Source: Chrysoperla carnea (Eukaryota; Arthropoda; Insecta; Neuroptera; Chrysopidae). Taken from it: a stretch of 64,000 nt of DNA. Below, piece by piece: positions 33,718 through 46,260 of this stretch (position 1 is its first letter; each line of letters opens with the position of its first letter). Where the stretch lies: assembly GCF_905475395.1 (NCBI RefSeq), contig NC_058338.1, positions 2,481,001 through 2,545,000 of the forward strand, in the 5' to 3' direction. The translations under genes and the position numbers were made by a program. Below the pieces are notes generated by a model that was not told the origin of the DNA, did no database searches, and worked only from the letters and a program-made list of their open reading frames with translations.

Positions 33718-34285
33718 ATGTGTTACCTAAGACATTAATGAAGTTATATCAAAATTCATCATCAAAGTAGAAAGCAACGTACAGATAATTTCAACCACAA
33801 GTCTAAGCGTGCCTTGGTGCCTGTACTACCTTAAGGAAATACAAGTAATATGAATGATGGAGTGGAGGGGATTAGAGAGAATAGAGAGAAGAGGACGGTT
33901 TTGTGCACAAATGATGACGAAGAAATATATAAGTAGGATAAGTAAGATGACACAGAATGAGACGAGATCAAATAACGTATATTATTTATCATAAATATAT
34001 TTTAAAACAAATGAATTAAAACAATAATTAATTAACATTTGTCATAATTATTCAAAAATAACAAACACACGGTTAGAAAATATCCCACATTGTTATATAT
34101 TATTATATTTGTTATATGTTGTAAGAGCTAAGAGCAAAGCAGCAAGCAATAGTATTTGTACTCGTACTCAACTTGTACTCGTATTATATGATTGTGAACC
34201 CTCAACGGCTTTTACGATCTATTTGTTTGAACAGATTTTATTATATTACGGTGTTGTATATAAGAAAGATAAAGTACGTACGTTA

Positions 34286-34572
34286 GGTATATCGTAGTGG
34301 TTTCAAAGATCTGAGTACAAGACTATATATATATGTGTGTGTGTGAGCAGGGAAGGAGAGGGACATCATGGTGTAGTAGATTGGAGGGGGGGAGGTGTGT
34401 GATGGTAGATATGCAGTGGAAGGAGTAAGAGAGTGGGAGGTGTGTCCTAACTATGAAAGAGCACACAAGCACATACATATATACATATTTGTCGCATCAA
34501 TGAATGTTTTTACTCAGGAGTTTTCAATAACAACTCCGATTTTGATGATTCTTTTTGTATACTATTTAAGTG
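34286..34572. repeat. Flanking duplication, left copy (of the LINE at 34573)
   Basis: It begins AGGTATATCGTAGTGGTTTC and ends TTTTTGTATACTATTTAA. The same sequence, shorter by indels, restarts at 35087 right after the LINE tail. Shared inner phrases include GCAGTGGAAGGAGTAAGAGA. Confidence 0.85.
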
Positions 34573-35086
34573 TGCAAGTTACTCCTCAAAAAGGATATCT
34601 TAAAAAAGGCCAATCTTAGATGGAGAAAGGAACGTACTTGTGGTACTACAAGACAGATATGGTCTGGAGCACAATCGTAGGTGTTTCGAAGATCTTATAT
34701 CACTTGAAAGGGCCTCTATTAGAAAAATAGTTGCGACCTCTACAGGACCAAAACACTGGCTAGATGGCAGGCACGCTGAACGCCTGGGCTTGACAGTGTA
34801 TCATGATTCTTGTAGGAACTGTCACTGTGAGAAGGAGGCGAAAACGATGTATAATCTTTATCACTGTCCAGCTCTTGCCACGAGAAGGTAGATTCACTTA
34901 AGAAAACCTTTCTTTGATGATATCTCCGATCTGAAATCCGTTGACGTCAAAGCACTCCTGCTGTTCTTAAGCAGCCCCAAGTGGTTAATAGAGTTGTGGT
35001 CGAGAATGGCCAGCCCTTTTTCGGTCAGAACGGATCCTGTGTTTTAAGTGTGTCCCACCCCCAAACAGCTACTCCAACCTAACCTA
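34573..35086 (+). mobile_element. LINE family 1, degenerate 3' fragment
   Basis: It matches 33063-33600 in reverse. Translation shows ANLRWRKERTCGTTRQ, SLERASIRKIVA, HAERLGLTVYHDSCRNCHCE and YHCPALATRR with frameshifts and stops. The 3' end is CCAACCTAACCT. It sits between two long direct copies of its target (34286-34572 and 35087-35302). Confidence 0.9.
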
Positions 35087-35302
35087 GGTATATCGTAGTG
35101 GTTTCAAAGTACAAGACTACATAAATTTAATAGAGAGGGGAGGGAGGGTAATGTAGGTATGCAGTGGAAGGAGTAAGAGAGTGGGAGGTGAGTCCTAACT
35201 ATGAACTTTAAACTATGAATTTTTAGTCAGGAGTCCTCAATAATCACGCCGACCTTATAACGTTTTTTTTTTAATGATTCTTTTTGTATACTATTTAAAA
35301 TC
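35087..35302. repeat. Flanking duplication, right copy
   Basis: It is colinear with 34286-34572, with two main deletions (the TATATA/TGTGTG stretch and a segment near 34470-34510). It ends ATTCTTTTTGTATACTATTTA as the left copy does. Confidence 0.85.
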
Positions 35303-36055
35303 AAAAACATTTCAGAAGGAGGAAATAATCTGGAGGGGGAAATGCAATGTCCCGAATAATATATCGACGCCTAAATCGCTAATGATAGAAGTTTGAAATT
35401 TCAAGAGGATTTTGATTCAAGTATTATCAAAATCAAAGCTGTTATTGGGGATTCCCCTAAGAATGGCGATTTTATGTATTCTTTTATGCGACTATATATA
35501 TATAGTATAGTAGGTAGATTGGAGGGGGTTTAGTTGGTTGGTTGGTTTGGTTGGTTGCTTGTCTCAACATAGTATATAGCTCTGGATGTGTATATATGTA
35601 TGAGAGAGCATCTATCTCAACGTGTGTCGATCGATAAGTTCGGGAAGGAGAATTAATGGAACGTTACTGCTACCGTTACTAAAATACACAGTAATAGAGC
35701 AGTTGGAATTGTATATGAATGGTAGGTATATATATGGTTCGAGGGTAGGGTTTACACAGTTCTTCCTCTTCACTCTTCTGTGTGTTTTTATTTTATAAAT
35801 ATGACACTTTTAGCTGTTTTCTTTTTTTTTTTTTTGTTCTTTTATCATCTTCAATGATACTCTGTAATTTTAAATATCATTAGATTATAAACGTTTAGGA
35901 TTTAGAAAGGATTTATTTACATTTTCAAATCTTTTAATCGTATTTTAATTCATAAGATCAACAAAAACTTTTCTGTGTGTAGAATGGGACCAATGTTTGT
36001 AGTGTATCGTATATAGTGTATCGTAGTTTGTTGAAGGTGAGGTGAGACATTCATT

Positions 36056-36903
36056 TACACTGAAAAAAAAAATTCCTATAATACCAACCGATATGAGGTT
36101 GTCACAACATCATCACGAGATCAAATATGGCGAATGGTACCACGAATGTGATGTAACTACCGTGACGGGGTTGAGTGGTGAAGTTGACACAAACGCAGTT
36201 ATTTGTATGAAAATTATATACTATCAAACAAATTTCAAATATTGTTGTTATGAAATGCAACATCTTTTTTTTGATTGGTTTTACCACTTATGAATGTAAT
36301 AACAAAATACTTATATGATTGTCACAACCACATGACCAGGTTTATTAGGTGTATTTAACAGGAAATTCCGCTTAACCAACTGCGCTACCAATGCTTGTTA
36401 TACATACCAATAAATCTGCTATATATTATAAAAAAAAATAAATATGTTGATTTCAAAGTTTCTGTAAGTTATTAATAACAATCTTCATGTAGTTGACACA
36501 ATCACACATAGACTAGACATGATAGATATATGTTCATAATAACCAAATCCTCTATTTAAAGCAAACGCAAAGAAATTTTCTTTCGATTCATCGATTCACT
36601 TTATTTACACGATTATATATTCCCAACTAAGTACAATTTTATTCTCCATCAATAAAATGCATGACTTTAAAGGAAAATCAATCTATTTTAATGAAATAAT
36701 GTACTTTGTTTATTTAACTTCAGTGATTTTGTATCAATGAATTCATAATTTAAATTGAATCTCATTCTATTTTACATACAAATATTTAGCTGTAATTGTT
36801 CCAATCATTTAGGAAATCGATTAAAAGTATTTTTACTATTTCAATATGAAACGGCCAACTTTGGAATGAAGTTGTCATTATTTTAATTATTTTTTCAGTG
36901 TAT
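36056..36903. mobile_element. TIR element CACTGAAAAAAA, copy 1
   Basis: The ends TACACTGAAAAAAA and TTTTTTCAGTGTA are about 850 bp apart. Colinear with copy 2 (51096-51826), sharing CCGATATGAGGTTGTC and AAAACGGCCAACTT-type ends. The dinucleotide TA flanks both copies, compatible with a Tc1/mariner-type TA target, though TA could be part of the inverted repeat. A tRNA box-A-like stretch (antisense, about 36365-36395) suggests a SINE remnant inside. No transposase. Confidence 0.8.
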
Positions 36904-37369
36904 TCATAGAGAAGAAAATATTTTAATTTAATAATATTATGATTGTATTATAATAATGGTGGGTTTTCGCTAGTTTTAAATACTTTCACAATTACATATT
37001 TATATAATATATATATATATAAAGGTATACTCGTATGACTAACAGACTAACTTCTTTAGACATTAAAGTTCTTTCCTACGTCTTTATAGTTTGTTAGTAA
37101 AGAACTTCTTGTAAGAAATAATTACATCGTACGTTCTTACTCGTTTATACTCTAAAATTGTTAATTGTCTTATTTAATTATTTTATCATTTTAAAAGAGT
37201 TAGGTACTTTTTTCATTAAATGTTTTAATGATTATGAATATGTTACGATCTATACGAGTTATTCTCCTTAGCTTTCGAAAACTTAATAATAGTTTTTATT
37301 TTTTAGAATCATTTCTAGTCAATTAAGATACATAGTCCTAGTTTACTCATAGTAGAAAGCAAAAATCAG

Positions 37370-37626
37370 TTAAGATGTAATTAAATGAGGACGCTTGACG
37401 TTAGCTTTGAGCGTCAAATTAGGATTCCATCTAGCGGGAGAAAATAGAACTATATCCAGCGTCAAATTGTAAAAATGAGCGACAAAAAACAAAAAAGTTT
37501 ATTAATCCATAACCTAATTTGGCAGTAGTTGGCAGCAATCAGATAGCAGCACTTCCTAAACTGACCACGTGACCTAATTTCACGCTCAAATTCTGCGTCA
37601 AGCATCATCATGAAAATACACCTTAA
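37370..37626. mobile_element. TTAA-flanked MITE
   Basis: TTAAGATGTA starts it and TACACCTTAA ends it. The arms share GCTTGACG and TTTGAGCGTCAAATTAGG with complements TCACGCTCAAATTCTGCGTC. TTAA at both ends fits piggyBac- or Kolobok-type insertion. No coding sequence. A fragment lies at 6788-6862. Confidence 0.75.
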
Positions 37627-40139
37627 GCCATGATTTTTATTGCATTTGGTCTTTCTTGGTTGGGCTTACATTTATATGCAATAAGGAAACGGATTTTTAT
37701 GTGGCATATATTATTACATTTACAGACCATTAATAAACATACGACCGACCATGGTCCACTGACATGGTTCATAACAACACTGTATATATATAAAAACATA
37801 ACCTTATAAAGTGGTAAAATGAATACAGCTGTTACCTACTGCCATACCTACCGTATTTTTATAAACAGATTGTATGTTTGATCATCATTAGCATTTGGAT
37901 ATGTGATGACTATAGATAAGAATATTATTATAGCGTAGAGTTACAACATTTTATACACGTTATAGAGATGGTTGATGGTGTGCTCTAGTTATGCTACGAA
38001 TATTCGTGAATGTGAATGTTAACTGTCAAATGAAGCGCTCACAAATTTTAATGTATTAACTTAATTAATCCTTATATATTATTTCTCCAGCAGGTTTTTT
38101 TTCTGTCCATACCTTATTTTCCTTATTTCTTTATCAAATTCCATGATTCACCCCACATTGTCAAGCTTATCATGTTGGCTTCTAACGAAAAATATACTCA
38201 TGGACTAAAATTTTACCGATTAGGAAAAAATAGGATAAATAGTGTATCAGGCAAACATGATACGAATGTTACAGTTTTTATAGATGTTATTCTGTAACTG
38301 AAGACATATATCATTAAGAAGTAAATCAGCAACTGTAAAGATATTAGTATTAGATATAGAGTGGCCATGGGTTACGATAGCCACGGGAGCGGAATTCCAC
38401 GCGGGTCGAGATGGTACATATAATTCTTCATTAAAATCGTAAAAGACTCCGTCGTATAAGTCAATTAAAAGCAAAATTCAGTTTTTTTTTTTAATTTGAG
38501 GTTATTTTTCTATAATTGCATTTGTCCAACATTCAAATTTAACTTTGATTAATTAAAAAGTGATCTAATAATATGAGTAAGGTACATATTAGTGAAGTTT
38601 GGGGCTAATTTATGATACAAAATGATGATGATTTTTTGTCAAAAACATACGCATCGTTTTTTGCGAATGCGAATATTCGTTCCATCACTATTACAGTTGC
38701 TGTGTTTGTGTCTTATAATACCTGTGTGAATAATATATACTTAATGTATATTCAAGAATAGATTGAAGCTATAATATATTTACATGTTTAAAAAAAAAAA
38801 AAATGGGATAAATTTTGTCTTCTCGTATATGTATGTTAAGAGGCCATAATATAAAGCATAAAGTATATTATTATTATATATTTTTAAAAAAGGACACGTT
38901 CGTTATATGATTATTTTGTTTTTGAGGTTATGTTATGTTATCAATTCTATAGAGAATGTTGTCGTTCGTTCTACTCTTAGATCATTTATTACTAGATATA
39001 CCCATCGTGTACCAAGTATGTATATTTTTGCTTCACATAGAAGATTAACAAAGACAACAATACAATATTCAAGCAGCTGACAGAGAAACTCAATACCCGA
39101 GCATAGTATTTAATGTGCATTATCGTTTTGACGGAAATCAGCTGCTTCAACTGTTTGTTTAATTAATTCTGTGTAAATTCTATAAGATTAACATGTAAAG
39201 AATTGCAAATTAGTCATAAAAGTCTCCTTTATCGCCAAAATTTTTCACTGGAAGCGCTGGCATTGATTTTATTGTCCCTACCATGACTACGCACACAACG
39301 AATAGACTAGCGTTCTCTATCTTGTAATAGCTCTATGGTTGGAGAGATGGTTCTCACTCTGTTGCCAATTCTAGTTAGTATATTTTCAAAGGTTCGTTCT
39401 TCTCTACACAATGTTATAGATAATAACATTATCCAAACTGAAATTATTGAATTAAGCAGTAAATTGAATGTCATTTGTTTTTTTTTATATATATATATAA
39501 AGAATTGTCATCTATGTGTTTATTTGTCATGTTTTCATGTATAAGTCAATGATTCTTTTCATAAAAACCTTTTTCATATTTGTTTTTGATCTTTTCTCTT
39601 TTTTTTTTCTATATTTATTTTTAACCTTTTCTATATATAATGATAAAAATATACCGTATCAGGTAATTTCAAAAAAACTATTAAATCTACTTTTGAAAAA
39701 AAAAAAAAAAAAACGTAAAGCTTATTTATGTGTGTGGTTTTGAAGGTATCAAACATTTTTTTTTTCTCTTATAATTTTTTTTTTCGTTTTTCGTAGAATT
39801 TTTGCTTAAAAGAACACAAATTATATGTATAGAGAATAAAGCATATTCTTACATTATTCATAAGATATTTTTCCTTTTATAGTATTTTGTGATGAATCTT
39901 GTTAATGACTCAATTAATGTTCATGTTCTAAGAGATTTACATTATGAAGATTTTCTCATGTTGGTAACTAAGCAACACACGCCCATGAATTTCGTGTTTC
40001 CGTGTCTTAGAAGATTTCATAAAGATTTACATGACAAGTGATATTGTGTGTGTGTATTATTTTTGTTAAAACAAAGTTTTGTACAATACAGGATTAACCT
40101 ATTTTTTTAAAAATAATCCCACTGTATAAAGTTATTCAT

Positions 40140-40690
40140 ATGTTTGTGATTGTGACTTTCTCAGTGATGTTTCGTGGTTCAAATTTTTATCCTCGAAGAT
40201 TACTTCAGGATAAAAGCAAGAAGATGCCTTTGCGGAATCAAAACTTATATGTGCAGGAGTTCCACAAGAGAGTGTTCTTGGCCCACTATTGTAAGCCTTG
40301 TATACCAACCACCAAGTTAAATCGATCAATATCTAGCATTCAACGGTGGACAACAAAATGGAGAATCAAAATGATTGAGTCCAAGTTGGTATATATCAAT
40401 TTTACCAACAAAGGGCTTATCTCAATGGCAAAGTGATTGCTTATATCAATTTAGCGAAGTACCATAGTATGACGATTGATTTCAAGCTTAGGCAGAAAAC
40501 TCACGCCTAAAAAAAGAAGAAACTTCTTTTAAAATTCAAAAAGATGCCCTTAAAGTCATTAAAACCAGTCTGGTCTTATGGAGCACAACTGTGGAGCTGC
40601 ACGCCTCATTCAAATCGAGAAATAATCCAAAAATTTCAGAACAATGTGTTTCGAAATGTTATGCATAGTTTTTTTCATATTTACGAAAGT
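40140..40690 (+). pseudogene. Jockey-type LINE reverse transcriptase relic
   Basis: Frames here encode ICAGVPQESVLGPLL (the AGVPQGSVLGP block of the RT palm), then after a deletion QRWTTKWRIKM, SAKYHSMTIDFKL and KPVWSYGAQLWSCTPHSNRE with IIQKFQNNVFRNV, the thumb and downstream region of Jockey ORF2. The YxDD catalytic block is missing and stops interrupt the frame. Reverse transcriptase copies element RNA into the target site; this copy is dead. Confidence 0.85.
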
Positions 40691-40970
40691 CTTACCTTTT
40701 TAAGGGTTAGATTATAGAAAAAATTAATCAATGAACTTCACGCTTGATAGTACTAGATAGGCGTAGTTGAGATAAGGGATAAGAAGTGTATAATCTGAAT
40801 TTTTAATTTCAAAAACACAACAACAAAAAAAACACACACAAAAGCAAACAATGTCGCCTTGTCGTTTTCCATGTGTACCTTGACAATATACACTGGTTAA
40901 CTCTATTGTTTTGTTTTGCTACATGTTTAGTCAGTGCTAATACAGTGTATCTCGTTTGCTAGCAGAATAT

Positions 40971-42114
40971 TAGTGTAGGCGCTGAGTGGGCTTCGTATAC
41001 ATTTACAGGTGCCACCAAACAAGGAGTGTATTTCGATGTATTTTGACCCCGCTGATTCCGAATTTTCATCGCTCAAAGTGGAGGGATTGGATAATTGTTT
41101 ATAAGACCATAGCTCATTTTATTCTACAAGTAAAAACAAATATTCCTTTCTTTTATTCGTCTTGATACGACCAATAGAAGCGAAGATATGGTTAAAATTG
41201 TGAACAAAAATGATACTGCATAAGGTCGGTTCGCAGCGCTTGGTTTGAAACGACCGTAGATAAATACATAATACTTTTTCCCTTTAAGGTACTTATTATA
41301 AAGGTATGAGCCTATATTTTAATGTTATGCACATAACAATACGTTTTATGCAATAGAAATGAATTGAGCACGATGTTAAGTTACTAACTTAATTCCTTTA
41401 ATCCCTAGGGAGACACAGGGCCGCAACAAAGGATCTCCAGCGAACAAGATTGCTGGCCAGACTCTTAACTTCACTCCAGGTTTTGTCTCCAGTTTTGCCT
41501 CTTTTTCTACGGTTCTTCGCCAGGTGATGCGAGGTCTTCCCGGTTTTCTCCTGCCTTGTGGATTCCAATCGAGTGCCTGGCGGCTAATGTCTTCAGGAGG
41601 TTTTCTCAGCGTATGGTCGATCCAGCCAAACTTCCTATGCTTGATGACTTCTGCTATGGATGTTTGATTTGTTTTCTTCCACAGGTTAACATTGGATATC
41701 GTGTTTGGCCAAAAGATGTTTGGAATTTTTCTAAGACAGTTGATACGATTTTAAGTATTAAGTTATAACTTTATTCCGGTCCACTAGTTTATATAAGTCG
41801 AAAACGAGCACTTAGCGAAAGAAAACCCCACGTAATTATATATGAGAAAAATGCAAATTTGTTCTAGCTTAAGAACTTTTTAATTTTTTCAAATATCTCT
41901 ATTAAAACTTGAGTTATTGTAACCGAACGTGAAAATGGGACAAAATTGTTTGATAAAAGTTTCAGTAGTTTAGGAGCTGTGGCCGTATAAACAATTAATA
42001 TGTTTATAACAAAATTTCGAAAATTCGGATTCAGTGGGTCAAAATACATTGAAATACACTCCTTGTTCGGTAGGACCTATAAATGCATGCCAAACCCACT
42101 CAGCGCCTACACTA
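40971..42114. mobile_element. Long-TIR element carrying an RTE-like fragment
   Basis: The ends TAGTGTAGGCGCTGAGTGGG and its complement bound 1.14 kb. Inverted similarity continues inward for about 100 bp (GGAGTGTATTTCGATGTA and ATTTTGACCC in both arms). Colinear 40-bp direct copies abut both ends (40931-40970; 42115-42155). The middle holds the RTE-like tail at 41395-41770, possibly a later insertion. Confidence 0.8.
41395..41770 (-). pseudogene. RTE-like LINE ORF2 C-terminal tail
   Basis: The minus strand reads NIFWPNTISNVNLWKKTNQ and IAEVIKHRKFGWIDHTLRKP, then QALDWNPQGRRKPGRPRITW with RRTVEKEAK. This is the R-x-x-GW-x-GH-x-LR ... NPQGxRxxGRPxxTW tail that follows reverse transcriptase in many RTE-like elements. 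No RT core is present. Confidence 0.85.
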
Positions 42115-42660
42115 TCAGTGTTAATACGATGTATCTCGTTTGCTAGCTAGAATATAGTATTTAAGGCACATCTCATATAGTTACTAACTAACGTGTTTGT
42201 TATGTGTGTGTGTGAGAGAGTATGTACCTACAAATTAGACAATAAGAGATTACAGAGGTTAAGACACCTCTGACATTGTGTGGATATTAATATTAAACAA
42301 ACTTCTTGAAATCCCATACCGTTTTGTTGTTGGTTATATCATACTTACTTCAATGTGTGTAAAAGTAATGCAGATATAACCTCCAAAAAGTCTCTATATA
42401 GTGTGTCCATAATATCGGAAGGTATGTAAGAAATAGCTTTAGGGCTTATAAACTAATATGAGGTAAGGAATTGTTTAGTAGATTGATGTAATGTTAGTAA
42501 ATTTACTTTTTGTCAAGTTTGTCTAGTGATACTTTAGTTTAACAACAACAAAAAAATTGCCGATAGCAGTGTTAGTCAGAAAGGTAGTTCTATTATAGTT
42601 TCAAACAAGAAGAAACTTATTCAAGTCTTACCAGAAGATGGTATCATTGAAACATTTACT

Positions 42661-43014
42661 TTATGTACAAGGTAATTTTTGAATAAAGAATCCATCTCGA
42701 TTAACCAAACAATGTGTTTCTGTTTTAATTTTCAGGCTGGATAATACGACTTTGCCAGCTTCTAGGAGATCGTGGATTGTAACGGGCACTTCATTCTGGT
42801 TATTCGTTGTAACGAGAACATCTTTCATCAAAATGATTGCCATTTTGTATTTTTTGTCGGGATGTATTCTGTAATAAATACGTCCAGAATATTCTACATT
42901 TAGCTTCCGATAGACTTTGTTGGTAACTGAAATAAAAGCTTGGAGGTTTCTTTCAAGGCTCGTCTTTAAAGTCGGACCATCGGAGATATCCTGATTGCGG
43001 AAATGATAAATCAA
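42661..43014 (-). other. Unassigned 117-codon open frame
   Basis: The frame runs from MIYHFRNQDISDG to FIQKLPCT with more balanced base use than its surroundings, including KYKMAIILMKDVLV and NRDGFFIQKL. No family is recognised and no splice sites were tied to it. It may be a transposon remnant or chance; I do not claim a gene. Confidence 0.2.
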
Positions 43015-43849
43015 ATGAATTGTTCATTTATCTAGTTAATCTTAACTGAAAAAAATTAATTATCTATCCGCAATTTTGTACGAGATTCCAGCTCAAACTT
43101 ACCGCAATTCTTCTCGGTGGAACTCGGACGAAGAAACTTAGGATCGCTTCATAGTTCTCAGTATGGAGAGTAGAGATAAGGAGAATCGTTTCTATATATA
43201 AAAAGTGCCCATGAAAAGCATAAAATTGGTGGCGCTGCTGCAGCAAAAGTATAATTTTTAAAAGAACGTAATAGGAGTAAGATAAAGTTATAAACAAGTT
43301 GTTAGAGAAGGACAGAGAAGTTCACATCAAACACAAAGAAATAAGAGAAAGATAATCTAATCTAAATCTAAACAACTTGTTAAAGAAAGATAGAGAACTG
43401 CACAAGTCATTGAAATGTTTTTTTGGACAATTTTTTTACTTTGACCCCAATTTAAAATTGTAATACTTACTTCTACCCTTCATAGTTCCCAGGCTGATGG
43501 AATATTAGACAGCTAATGATTGTGCTTGAGTGAGCTAAATGTTTTTCCATTTAATAAGGCGTAATTCCTACAATTTTAGTAAAAATTATTTTATAGTCTA
43601 AATATAAAATATATTATAAAAGACACATAGATACCCCAGAGGCTATACAGAAATATAATTATGAAATATTTTCGACTAACAGCTCATAAACGCGTGAAAA
43701 GGAGATTGAATGTAATATTCTTATTACCCGACTGGTAATTAATTTGCATAACGGTTGTTAGTATTTAAATAGAATGGTTAATTTTACGCGAGTAGAGCCG
43801 CAGGGCACAGCTATACTAGTGTGTATATATATATATCTCTTAATGTCGT

Positions 43850-44340
43850 ACATTCGCAGAAAAGAAGCACTGAAATTCGAAAATTTGAACAGTTAGACGG
43901 ATTAGAATGCGGTCTTCTGCATTCGATTGATTGGATTGGACCCAGTGTTCAGTGTGAACGGTATGCTCGTCATCTCTTGAAGTTTTCGAGAAATTCGTTA
44001 TATAATCAGTCCAAACTCGTTACTCGAGAGTTTTTAGGGTAGCTGAACACGTATATCGTGACTGAATTGGCCTTTGAGGTACACGAGATACCCTGGACAC
44101 TCCGAACACCATATTCTTGTTAAGCGACCACAAAAACACCCGAGTAACGAATTTTGACCATTTATATAACGAATCTCCCGAAAACTCCAGTATACGACGG
44201 CGCTATCGTTTACCCTGAGCACCAAGTACCTCGGAGGCCAATTCCGACGCAATATTCGTCTTCAGCAACCCAAAAACCTTCGTGTAACAATTTTGGAATC
44301 ATTTTCATCCCTTTTAACCGAATTGTGAATTTAGTATAAT
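43850..44340. repeat. Interspersed repeat R-D (copy 3)
   Basis: It carries TTCGTTATATAATC and its complement ATTTATATAACGAATCTCCC, plus several GAATTGGCC-TTGAGGTAC units in both orientations, as in 20138-20541. Its ends are not defined. Confidence 0.65.
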
Positions 44341-45145
44341 TACGGCTTAAAATGCAATTATTTATGCAAATTGCATATTTTTCCTGGCGCTCTAACGAAT
44401 CGAATGCAAAAAATCGCATTCAAATACGTTTTATTGCTCAAATTTTTCGAACTTTGACTATTTTGAGTGTTTAATTTCCGCGACTAATAACATATAAATA
44501 ACTTACTTGATAAAATATGTTTTGTGCAAAAGGGATGGGCTATTTATTACACAATGTTTCTTGTAAGGAACAAAACCGGAAAATAGCACACTGTATATGG
44601 TGACATAGTATATAAATACTGGTAGCAAACTGATTACTAACCCTTAGTGTAAATAATAAGGTACTACCAATCAAAATATAGAGGGTAAAGTGTTAAGGTT
44701 GTCATGGAATAAAACAAGTAAGTACCTAAACTAAGCAGAGAGAGAGCCTAATAAAATATCTATGCCAATTTATTTAAAGATAATAAAAATCAAATTTGTC
44801 TTGTTTTTTTTTTTGTTGATGTTGTTGCTATTGTGAAAATAAGGGAAGGAACCAAGGAGTTTCGGTGAACAAATATAAATTGTGTGTGCATGTCAACGTA
44901 TGTGTGTGTCAGTGTGTGTTTATATTATATCTTGTTGGTAACACAGATTTTTAGGTTATGTTTACTAAAAACTGTCAAGTATACGTGACAATGTTGTATT
45001 TAATACAATTCTTACATTTATATGTCTGATTTCTTCACATTTCATTTCATTTAAACTTCGATTATCTATCTATATGCTCCATAAAAGTTATTTGTCAAAA
45101 TATTTCACTTGCAATCAAGTTTAAAATGTTGATATAAAAGCTTTA

Positions 45146-45350
45146 TACAGGGTAGACGACATTTTAATCTACGCATCTGAATATCTCGCCAAAGATGCCA
45201 CGCTATAAAAGAATGATATGTACGAAAATTGTAAAGTTTGATGGGGGACATCATATTCTGTCATCAGATTTGACCTAGTTCTTTGGGTTGATTTAATAGC
45301 CAATTTAGATTCTAAGCTGAAGAAGAGATAGAAGAGATTGACTTCCTTCA
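45146..45350. repeat. Repeat starting TACAGGGTAGACGACATTTT
   Basis: Its start resembles 60446 (TACAGGGTGGACCATTTT). Its part 45209-45330 resembles 57880-57990 (GTTTGATGGGG-ACATCAT, TAGTTCT-TGGGTTG). It is probably a decayed DNA element; no partner end was located. Confidence 0.5.
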
Positions 45351-45979
45351 AACTTCCAAAATCAAGTCTTAATACTTAAGTCACAAGCAGCAACTTCTTT
45401 CAGGCCCTGAAATATTATTTGTAAGTTGAGAATCGAAGGATGCTCAATCAACATCTGCAAGCAAAGCATTGTAGAAGAGAAATGGAAGAAAGGCAAAAAG
45501 AACTGAATAAAAATGACGAAGCTGGATTGGCGAATATTTGTTGCCGTGTTCTACAAATGAATTCAGGGATATCTTACTAGATTAGCTTTCAAGTCTCACT
45601 TAATATAGCCCTCCTTGAATGCAGTCTATTCAAAAGTCGGTAGGAAGGAATACATTTCTGGTGATATGTTTAATTAAAAGTACTAATAACACATATCCTG
45701 CACTGCAGTCATAGGACTCCTCCACTATAATTCCCAACTGCACCATTGTTAATCTAAACTATTTTCCATAAATTCAACGAAATCTCAATATTATTAATTT
45801 TAAGGTAGTACAAGCGTCAAGGCAGTTTAAGACTTAGGGTAAGGATTATTATTTTTACCTTATTTTCAACTTTGATGATGAATTTTGCTATAACTTCATG
45901 AATGTGAACGAAAAATACGAATAATATTTTTCGATATCTGCCTTGATTTTCGAAATATCGAAAGCTAAATAATTAAACA

Positions 45980-46087
45980 CCCACACCCACACCCACACCC
46001 ACACCCACACCCACACTCAACCCAACCTAACCCAGCCTAACCCAACCTAACCCAACCTAACCCAACCCAACCCAACCCAACCCAACC
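45980..46087. repeat. Microsatellite (CACACC)n followed by CCTAA-rich degenerate telomere-like tract
   Basis: Six or more CACACC units run directly into about 70 bp of CCCAACCTAA and CCCAA units. CCTAA is the C-strand of the canonical insect telomere repeat. The tract is degenerate and internal. Confidence 0.85.
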
Positions 46088-46139
46088 AAAAATTACAAAA
46101 ATTGTGTTTTTTTGAATTTTTTATGATTTTTTCGATTTT

Positions 46140-46260
46140 TACAAATTGCAAAAAGTGTAAAAAAAGTTTTTGTTTCCGATTTCGATAAAACTAAGTTTAT
46201 AAGGTAATTTTGACCCGAAAATTACAAAAATCGTGTTTATTTGACCATTAAATGAGTAAG
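46140..46260. repeat. Isolated unit of the 300-bp satellite
   Basis: GTTTCCGATTTCGATAAAAC and AAGGTAATTTTGACCC match the array at 48330-49385. This single partial unit sits 2 kb away, next to the CCTAA-rich tract. Confidence 0.75.

Larger units (their letters stand above)
35303..40139. other. AT-rich region with scattered repeats
   Basis: It contains the two MITE-type elements listed and TA/TG microsatellites (35490, 37010). A minus-strand frame at 38247-38474 (including ELYVPSRPAWNSAPVAIVTH) has reasonable composition but no recognised family or splice sites. I see no gene. Confidence 0.45.

Noticed and set aside
38247..38474. Possible neuroligin or other gene exon (ELYVPSRPAWNSAPV...)
   Set aside because: It does not match the expected neuroligin N-terminal sequence (no SEDCLYLN-type block) and no phase-compatible splice sites could be tied to it.
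42661..43014. 117-codon ORF as a gene
   Set aside because: No family, no splice context, and other frames are equally unconvincing; kept only as an unassigned frame.
45980..46087. CRISPR-like or functional telomere array
   Set aside because: The units are 5-6 bp simple repeats without spacers, and the tract is short, degenerate and internal.
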